A DNA stretch of 64,000 nucleotides from Loripinus fragilis (Eukaryota; Mollusca; Bivalvia; Lucinida; Lucinidae): assembly GCA_964019695.1 (NCBI GenBank), contig OZ026531.1:5527701-5591700 (forward strand), in the 5' to 3' direction. The notes below the pieces were generated by a model that worked only from the letters and a program-made list of their open reading frames with translations, had not been told where the DNA came from and did not search any database. This document shows positions 57,385 to 64,000 of this stretch, piece by piece. The stretch's first letter is position 1. Each line of letters starts with the position of its first letter. A program made the position numbers and the translations under genes.

Positions 57385-57931
57385 TGTTGTCATTTTAAAG
57401 AAAGTGGCTAATGGTCTGCTACCAAACCCCTAGTGTCTAAGGCAGGAGTTTGCTAGCAGACCCTAGCCTCAAGAGATCCCTAACTTTTTCTAGCGTGTAC
57501 TATATTGCTAGTTTACTACATAAGGCAATCTTTATCATATAATTCAAATTTATTATAGTTCCTACAATCCTTGTTCTGAGCACAAACATATACTTAATCA
57601 AACAACTGGTAATTATCAAAAACAGCCGTTGAATAGAAGCTTATCATATAGGTTTGTTTATAGAGTATTGTATTTCGACCTGTCATGCTAGTCTATTTCT
57701 GAGTCGAATATGGTTTCACCCTAGTATGAATTATTAGATTACAAATTATTCAAGCTATTTCTGCACAATGTATCAAATCAAGCTATATTCGCCTCATGGT
57801 CCACCTGCATGGTCCCTCATGTCTTGCTGAAAAAACTGAAAGGAGCGTGTTTCTTAAGTAAACAACACTATTTAGAAAATAAAAATGTAATATGTCTTTT
57901 TATGAACAGTGCAGATATCAGCAGATGAATG

Positions 57932-58045
57932 TGATCAGAGGGTCAAACAGTTTGGATCAAGATCAGGACCAATAATATGTCTGGATCAAGCCCGACAAAA
58001 TGTAGGCTTGATCTGAATCAGAAATTTTTGCAAAAGGTTAAAAGC
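57932..58045. repeat. Palindromic MITE, family B
   Basis: GATCAGAGGGTCAAACAGTT + TGGATCAAGATCAGG and CTTGATCTGAATCAGAAATT are inverted arms, with a duplicated middle (CTGGATCAAGCCCGAC). Confidence 0.55.
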
Positions 58046-58079
58046 AAATGACACAAGCAGGTAAAGACTCACCAGAAAC

Positions 58080-58350
58080 AACTCAATGGTTTTTAAAACC
58101 TTCCAGGAAAAGTATTTTACTGACCATTCCAAGGCAGTGCTTCTTTTGTGGATCATTTTTTATTTATGTTTCCTGTTATCGTGTTTTCTTGACTGTTAAT
58201 TGCAGCCTTGTGGTCACCTGCTGGAAAAGGGCTGACCTCTTGGCTCTCTTGTATGTGATGTTTTATTGTGTTTTTGTCACTTTCCCTTATGATGTCCTGG
58301 GTCAGATGTGGTGCTTTATTGTATTGATTCCTTATCTTTCTTACTTTGTG
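58080..58350 (+). mobile_element. Naiad-type PLE 3' UTR fragment
   Basis: CAGGAAAAGTATTTTACTGA, CCATTCCAAGGCAGTGCTTC, TGGTCACCTGCTGGAAAAGG and GATGTCCTGGGTCAGATGTG match the Naiad 3' UTR. It is diverged from the copies at 39 and 60 kb. Confidence 0.75.
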
Positions 58351-59269
58351 CAATCAAGATGCCCAGCAAAGGTTCAATCAAAATGGGAATAAGAGTCTGA
58401 TTAATCTGATCAGTGTATTTACAGTAACATAATTTGTAGCTAAATACCTCAGCTTTCTTTGCGCGGATTTCAACATGGGTGGAAGGTTTATTGGTTTTAA
58501 AGTCAATAAACAGGCTTTAGTCACCTTAGCTGGTGAAAAAACAGAACTGTTACAAACGAATTAGTAAATACTGAGGATTTTTGTTTGATCAAGATGAACA
58601 TATACATGTATGTTCACTTTAAAGACAAATTAAGTATTTTTACACATTATGTGCATTTTCAGGGTATTGTTTGTCTTTTAAAAATGGATGTACGTTTGCA
58701 GCTAATCGTACAGATTTTTTCCTGATTTGCAGCTAATGATTGCGTACAGTCACAGCTAACCGTACAGTCACCAAATGATAGGGCCTGGAAAAAAACGCAT
58801 GCATGTGAGCTGTATGGTCACTGAGTCATTAGGTAGGAAAAGGAAAGTGATGCTGAATAGTCACTCTTACGTTTTGTAAAGTTAGAAAATATGAAAAATG
58901 ACCTCAAGAAAGAGGAAAAGCAACATTTCGTGGTGCATCGCAATTGAAAGTGAAATAAATCACTGATTCAACAGCTGAATCATATTATTGTATAGAAACA
59001 AATGGTTGATTGTTCCAAATCGAAGCAAAGACTGAAAGAAGTATTTCTTACCTTTCAAATGCAGTTATCTCCAATTAAAAAACGAACACATTAATGACCT
59101 TTTAATATCCTTTTAAGTTTTTAACAGTAAATGTTGCGATGGTGAGGCAATTTGTGTAAACCCTGATCAGACTGCTCTCTTTTGGGAGCAGGCTGATCCG
59201 AGTTTACGCTGATTAATCAGACCTATAGTTTCAAATATCTAGTCAAATAGCGCACATATAAAAAAAAAC

Positions 59270-59570
59270 TTCCACGCCACTAAAGTATTTTAGTATTAAT
59301 TCGAACACACCTCGCCCAATGATAAAAAAAAACAAACAAAGTCGCAGTTTTGAAAGCTCGAGGAAAGCGCGCGCTTGCCGACGTCAATGTCCACTGCAAA
59401 ATGACGTCAGTCATTACGGTAGACGGTGTAACTTGAAAGACTTTACAAATACATGTCAACGTACATGCGAAACAGTTCAACTATTGCAGGATTTCTTCAG
59501 TACAATGGCGGAAAGTTGGAAGAAGCTGAAGACTTCAATGTGTTTTCGTCGTTTATTGCGTGTTTGAATC
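59270..59570 (+). promoter_or_regulatory. CpG-containing promoter-like region with CRE site
   Basis: A perfect CRE TGACGTCA is at 59402-59409, next to AAAGCGCGCGCTTGCCGACG. An ATGGCGGAA context with a good Kozak-type start is at 59505, but its frame closes after 20 codons (59567) without an obvious donor. The pattern of CRE followed within 100 bp by ATGGCGG is common in animal housekeeping promoters. Confidence 0.35.
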
Positions 59571-59987
59571 GAAATAGATCAGCTCTAGCGCGATCGTGAT
59601 TTTATCTTCTTTACAACTGACCTCCAAACAATGAATTATGCCTATTACTCAACAATTCACTGCTAGAGCTGATCTAGCTTAACATTGATATGGATACAAA
59701 AGGGTTATGTTTTAAGCAAAGGCACTGTAGTTTTGTTTCAGACAAAAAACAGACATCAAGCAGGCAGACAGACATATAGAATTTGCTGCTCGAGCGCACA
59801 GAGCTCGAAACACTGTATGTCGGTGAACTGTCTTCAAATCTGTCTTCAAAATGTATGCCGGTGAACTGTCTTGAACGCCTTAAAAATATCAAGTTAATTG
59901 AAATAGCCTAAACTTATATGTCGTTTTAGATATAATATTCCAAATAGAATATAGATAACCGGATGTAGAGGTTTAAGAGTATCATTC

Positions 59988-60122
59988 ATATGTATTGTTG
60001 TGGGACAAGGAAATCCCACCCAAGGACCAGAATAATTCGTCAGAAACGAGGCTCCGCCGAGTTTCTGACGAAATTATTCAGGTCCGAGGGTGGGATTTCC
60101 TTGTCCCACAATAATACATCAT
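59988..60122. repeat. Long hairpin with GAAACGAGGC...GCCGAGTTTC centre
   Basis: The left arm GTGGGACAAGGAAATCCCAC and right arm GTGGGATTTCCTTGTCCCAC are exact complements. Inside, GGACC and AATAATTCGTCAGAAAC pair with GTTTCTGACGAAATTATT and GGTCC. The loop is CGAGGC-TCC-GCCGAG. Confidence 0.85.
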
Positions 60123-60359
60123 GATGGATACTTTTTCTCGCCCACTTTGTGACTGTATAAGGTTTTAAATAAATTCTGTCAGTTTCGCATAATTGTTTTG
60201 ATTTTTGGCGTTTGTTCCAATCTAAAAAATTAGTTCACCAACGAATTTTACAGATGCAGAAATGGGTGTAAACATAGTGTAGCACCTGAAAACGGAAGCG
60301 AGATAGCATTTCAAGCGTCGGTTTTGTTTATATTGAGATTTGAAACTAACGTTGGTATC

Positions 60360-60507
60360 AGTATCTATTGACAAAGACGTCGTGGCGCCAAACTGTGTCA
60401 ATAACGTGCGTCACATTGTTGTTGCATTTTAGTGACGTCAGAAATGTTTCGACGTCATTCAACAATGCGAAAATGGCGGACGCACTAAATATTGCCGTTT
60501 TGATATT
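60360..60507 (+). promoter_or_regulatory. Second CRE/ATGGCGGA region, hit by a Naiad insertion
   Basis: TGACGTCA is at 60433-60440, with CGTGCGTCA before and CGACGTCATTC after. An ATGGCGGAC start is at 60473-60475, and 11 codons later the frame is cut by the Naiad fragment. On the far side the pre-insertion frame would stop soon, so a protein is doubtful. Confidence 0.35.
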
Positions 60508-60848
60508 GGTCTTTCATGCAAACCAAATATTTATGTGTCTTGATCCACATCTGAATTAAGGGTGAGGTTGGCGCCGTTAAACCGGTTTAAGCCCTCCAGT
60601 AAAATATTTAACTGACCGTTCCAAGGCGGTACTTCTTTTGTGGATCTTTTATGTTTTTGTTCTGTCTTGTGTTTGCTATGTTTTGTGCGCGTCTGTTTAT
60701 ATGTGCTTTGTGGTCAACTGCTGGGAAAGGGCTGACCTCTTGGCTCTCGTTTGTGGTGTCTTCTGTGAGTTTGTCACTTTCCCATTGGTATCCTGGGTCA
60801 GGTGTGGTACTTGATTGTATCGATTCCTGATCTTTGCAACCTTATTAC
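60508..60848 (+). mobile_element. Naiad-type PLE 3' UTR fragment with target duplication
   Basis: GGTCTTTCATGCAAACCAAA to TGATCTTTGCAACCTTATTAC matches the complete 3' UTR of the 38.9 kb copy closely. TTTGATATT occurs on both sides (60499-60507 and 60849-60857), a likely 9-bp duplication. The high identity suggests a recent insertion. Confidence 0.82.
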
Positions 60849-60916
60849 TTTGATATTTCTACATAATATTTAGGCGTAACTTGCTCTTCAAACAGCCCAA
60901 ATTGTTATAATTTGAA

Positions 60917-60975
60917 GTCACGTGGATGGGATAAGCAGGTCATGTGGATGGGATAAGCAGGTCACGTGGATGGAA
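60917..60975. repeat. 22-bp minisatellite carrying E-boxes
   Basis: GTCACGTGGATGGGATAAGC recurs at 60917, 60939 and 60961 with a 22-bp period. The first and third copies hold a perfect E-box CACGTG, the second CATGTG. Confidence 0.85.
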
Positions 60976-60980
60976 TAAAT

Positions 60981-61133
60981 AGAATCCATCATTGGTGTTC
61001 AGTGGGGACAGAAAAATCCCAACCCGAGGGACCACCGTTCCATTGGGAAACGAGGCTTGCCGAGTTTCCCACTGAACGGTGGACCCGAGGGTTGGGATTT
61101 TTCTGGAACCACTGAACACCAATGATCGATTCT
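60981..61133. repeat. Long hairpin, second member of the GAAACGAGGC type
   Basis: AGAAAAATCCCAACCCGAGG pairs with the right arm CGAGGGTTGGGATTTTTCT with one bulge. ATCATTGGTGTTCAGTGG pairs with CCACTGAACACCAATGAT. The centre GAAACGAGGC-TT-GCCGAGTTTC repeats that of the hairpin at 60 kb. Confidence 0.85.
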
Positions 61134-61140
61134 TTTTCTC

Positions 61141-61335
61141 ATATACCACGACCGTACGGTACAGTACTGTGTTTTATTTATTGATGACGTCACTGAGATC
61201 GATGTTTACAGTCAATGACGCGCGTTGTACAAATCAACTTGAAACAGCGAATAAACAGCGCATTAAACAATGAACAAATGGTTATTTCATCAAAAAGGAT
61301 TTACAAGAACTAGCTTATCAGCCACAGTAACTCGA
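61141..61335 (+). promoter_or_regulatory. CRE site and possible first coding exon
   Basis: TGACGTCA is at 61185-61192. An ATG at 61270 opens 22 codons (start M-N-K-W-L-F-H-Q-K-G-F) that end exactly at a consensus donor CGA|GTAAGT at 61335. No partner acceptor was identified downstream before the window turns repetitive. If real, the gene runs right on the plus strand. The unspliced frame continues to 61500 with no known domain. Confidence 0.3.
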
Positions 61336-61854
61336 GTAAGTCATTTTGTTGAGGAAAATGTGTGTGTGTGGTGTGTTTTTACATCGTCAAGGCTCCCCGT
61401 CCTGGAGGATTCAGTCACTCAATGCCCAACACAACAGGTTAAATATGCCAATCGCAATGCACGCAACATGTTCAAAGCATTGAATAAAGGTTGTAAGTAA
61501 AAATGCGCAGCTTTACTTTTAAACCAAGTTGAAGGCCGACTTAAATCGCTGAAAATTCAACATAGAATATTTTTCCTGACTTACAACAATTCAACTTTCG
61601 TATTGGAACGAATACAGTCATGCGCCAAAAATGTTATCTCACATTAGCAACCGGCCGCGTGTGGCTTATCTCGTATTAGTTACGCTTATCTCACATGGGT
61701 AGCGATGTGGGACAGATTTTTCCGACAGCGAGCTTACATAGGAATCACTCGATCTCGCATGCGTTGGTATGTGAGAAAAGGAAATTCCGCACGGCGTTTT
61801 GCCTATGGAACAGCTTGTCTTGAGCGATAAGTGGGCGAGAAATATGTATCTCGA

Positions 61855-61978
61855 AGGAGATATTATATCTAAGTTGAAATATAGTATGTTATATCTCGAT
61901 TAAGATATGTTATTTCGAATTAGATATTATATTTGGACCGACATAATATATCTCGTTCGAACGGATGTGCCTAACTGG
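61855..61978. repeat. AT-rich inverted arm, right
   Basis: CATAATATATCTCGTTCGAA + CGGATGTGCC is the inverted partner of the arm at 55287. It continues left with TAGATATTATATT and TCTCGATTAAGATATG units. Confidence 0.65.
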
Positions 61979-61984
61979 TATTAG

Positions 61985-62330
61985 AACTGAAAACTGAGTA
62001 CAATCCTATTCCTCTCCACCCCTTTGGGAATTGTGCAGACATATCCTACCTTAAAAAACAATTCAAGCTGCATCAAATAAGATATGTTTGCACTCTATTA
62101 ACTAGGGGGCTAGCCTCTAATGGTATGATACGTATGTTACCATATCAATTTAAGAATAAATGAATTGAAAATCTGAGAAACAGAAAGAAGACATAAAACT
62201 ATCTATTTATCTGAATTATTCATGTAGTTTGCATGCTGAATACCTTTAATACATAAGAAAGTTTTTTAGAAAATATACAGCTTCCTATGGTGTTATATAT
62301 GCTACATTAATTAAGATTACTTTTAAAATT
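61985..62330 (+). repeat. Diverged direct repeat, right copy
   Basis: GCAGACATATCCTACCTTAA, GATATGTTTGCACTCTATTA and ACAGAAAGAAGACATAAAAC match 54178-54520 in the same orientation. Confidence 0.65.
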
Positions 62331-62399
62331 GGTAATAATGACAAACATCAATTATAAGAATTTCGTGTGATCCTCCTCTTTTGCCATCAAAAGACTTAT

Positions 62400-62847
62400 T
62401 TTTCTTTGTATGTGTGGCCAGTGTCAGGGTCAAACAAATTGACTCAGCTATACAGCTATAATTTGAATTCTTAGCATTCTTCAAAAGCAGAAACGGCATG
62501 TCAGTGTCATGTGATCAAACACCTGATTAAATATGGGTTTGATGCCTTTTCACATATATGCATACAATGGAGTATGACTCTGGTATATGTCTCTTCCTGC
62601 GAAGTGGCAAGAGCAATCTTAATTTTCTTTGTATGTGTGGCCAGTGTCAGCGTCAAACAAATTGACTCAGCTATACAGCTATAATTTGAATCCTTAGCAT
62701 TCTTCAAAAGCAGAAACGGCATGTCAGTGTCATGTGATCAAACACCTGATTAAATATGGGTTTGATGCCTTTTCACATATATGCATACAATGGAGTATGA
62801 CTCTGGTATATGTCTCTTCCTGCGAAGTGGCAAGAGCAATCTTACTG
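62400..62847. repeat. Recent tandem duplication, 2 x 224 bp
   Basis: CTTTGTATGTGTGGCCAGTG occurs at 62404 and 62628. The two units differ at only a few bases (for example CAGGGTC/CAGCGTC), so the duplication is very recent. It doubles part of the protein relic described next. Confidence 0.92.
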
Positions 62848-63450
62848 CAGCTGCCTCTGCATCCATGCTAGTCAAATGATAACTTTGCTCTGATTTTGCG
62901 AAAGCTATGTCTCTACCGTGTAGCTCTAAGAATACTTTAAGATTTCTAACATTGGTCAAACAGTTTGATAGGCTGCTTTTTTGCATCATTTGCCATGGAA
63001 CCTATCCAGTCCTTTGGTGCTTAAGTCCTCAGGTATTAGATCAACATTATTTTGCTACGCCCAAAGAACTTTATAAGTTTTCTTTAGTTGCAATGTTGAC
63101 TCTTGATGGTTTTGGCAGACCGTCTGAAACAATTTCTGTTACACCTTGAAGGTTATCTGGTATAAGAGAAAGAATATGAAGTTGGACATTTCCATCAATT
63201 ATGTTTGCAGCTGGTTGTTTTTGATGTCAATACATTGAAGCAAGCCTTAAAATAATGTAAAACCTATGATTTCTCAGTTTTTGCAGCCATATCATTAGCT
63301 GTTGCATTCAAAAGAAGGAAAGTGGACCATGGGTAGAATAGGATAGCCAGTAGTTCTATATTATGCTCTATGGAGGATTTATACAGAGTAAACAAGTTGA
63401 TAAGGTGCCTCATTTCATGATCCATTGAAAAAACTGGAATTGAAAACACT
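62450..63450 (-). pseudogene. Relic of an uncharacterised multicopy invertebrate protein (N-terminal and middle part)
   Basis: On the minus strand, in order, the pieces are Y-P-W-S-T ... A-A-K-T-E-K-S at about 63325-63265, I-I-D-G-N-V-Q-L near 63215, L-P-K-P-S-R-V-N near 63115, and T-S-Q-E-E-T-Y-T-R-V-I-L-H near 62825-62790 and again near 62600 in the duplicated unit. From memory, these correspond to a large uncharacterised family in molluscs, corals and echinoderms. Its members have an I-D-G block, an R-V-D block and a Q-E-E-A-D-T-R block. Its function is unknown to me. Frameshifts and stops lie between the pieces. Confidence 0.5.
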
Positions 63451-63584
63451 TGCCTCTGACTGTGTAATCAAAAAGTGTTACGACAATGCCCTTGCTCATT
63501 TATTATGACGAGTTATATATGTTAAATCCTTTAATAAGTGCTCTTATCTTAGAAACTTAGTGAATCATTGAATTGAAAGGGTCT

Positions 63585-64000
63585 AATTTGCACTCTGTTC
63601 ATACTGCATTTCATTGCTTTACCTGCTGTGATACATTTAGTTCGTTTATCTGAAGGAAAAGAGTTACCTCGGTTTCAGCACTTCAGAAGTACTATAATAC
63701 TTCAAATAAGTTTATGAATGCTTGGGGAAAGATAATAAGTGCAGAGACATTACTAGATGAAAGTATGTTTGTTGCATGTATGGAAAGGCTATATTTATAA
63801 AAGTTAACCAGCTAAGATATGATTCTTTATCACAGAAATATCAAGGTACATCAGTCCAGGTACTCATTGCTTTTAATGGCATAGTTTTCCTCCTTGTAAA
63901 GCTTTAGTCTTCCTCCTACTTGCAGAGTATCACTTGAAACACATACTCAAAGAGTCAACTATTAGGAATTCATATATGTTTCGAAATGTTCCAAGCCATG
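63585..64000 (+). pseudogene. Relic of the same protein family (C-terminal part), opposite strand
   Basis: The plus strand reads A-F-H-C-F-T-C-C-D-T-F-S-S-F near 63605, where the family signature is close to F-x-G-C-D-x-T-S-x-F. L-P-P-T-C-R-V-S-L follows near 63912 and Q-R-V-N-Y near 63950, with a TAG where Gln is expected. The frame shifts at least once and the copy runs off the window end. Its orientation is opposite to the N-terminal relic beside it. Confidence 0.5.

Noticed and set aside
1..64000. CRISPR arrays, bacterial operons, rRNA genes
   Set aside because: None are present. The tandem repeats have long units without spacers, and the window is clearly eukaryotic nuclear DNA.

Overview
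This window is animal nuclear DNA, AT-rich and dominated by repeats. It is most likely from a bivalve mollusc, probably a clam. The reasons are Penelope-like retroelements with clam-type 'Naiad' domain order, tRNA-derived SINEs, many palindromic MITEs, elements that carry internal tandem repeats, and short exons with GT-AG introns. There are no bacterial-type genes. The species is an inference; no single sequence names it.

The left part (1-27 kb) holds the only convincing host gene. It has five short exons on the minus strand (17644 down to 5957), all four introns in a consistent phase, and encodes a 167-residue protein with a complete C4HC3 PHD-type zinc finger. Its introns and flanks are full of palindromic MITEs (at least four families), SINE copies, a 129-bp satellite that grew from a SINE tail (about 1.15-2.33 kb), a roughly 100-bp tandem repeat (4.7-5.1 kb) and a tandem-repeat element (24.8-25.9 kb).

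The middle (27-46 kb) is a nest of transposons. There is a 5'-truncated CR1/Jockey-group LINE on the plus strand (27.7-29.8 kb), two long composite elements with 'TTAGCTCACCTGAGC' left ends and internal tandem arrays (30.5-33.3 and 37.3-41.0 kb), a 582-bp foldback element, and an old L2/CR1-like LINE on the minus strand (45.8-41.2 kb). That LINE keeps remnants of its esterase-like ORF1, endonuclease and reverse transcriptase, and is broken by a 917-bp mariner-type element and a 324-bp MITE.

Naiad-type Penelope-like elements are scattered over the whole window and concentrated at 38.7-40.0 and 45.8-50.6 kb. One piece carries the N-terminal GIY-YIG endonuclease, another carries the reverse transcriptase, and many are 3'-UTR tails only. 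Three in-frame TGA codons lie where relatives are expected to have Cys (or, in one case, possibly Trp). That is compatible with the selenocysteine-encoding Naiads described from clams.

The right part (51-64 kb) has several CpG-containing palindromes, a cluster of perfect CRE sites (TGACGTCA) with possible first exons near 59.4-61.3 kb, a pair of inverted AT-rich arms bracketed by diverged direct repeats (54.2-62.3 kb), and broken pieces of an uncharacterised multicopy invertebrate protein in opposite orientations (62.4-64.0 kb).
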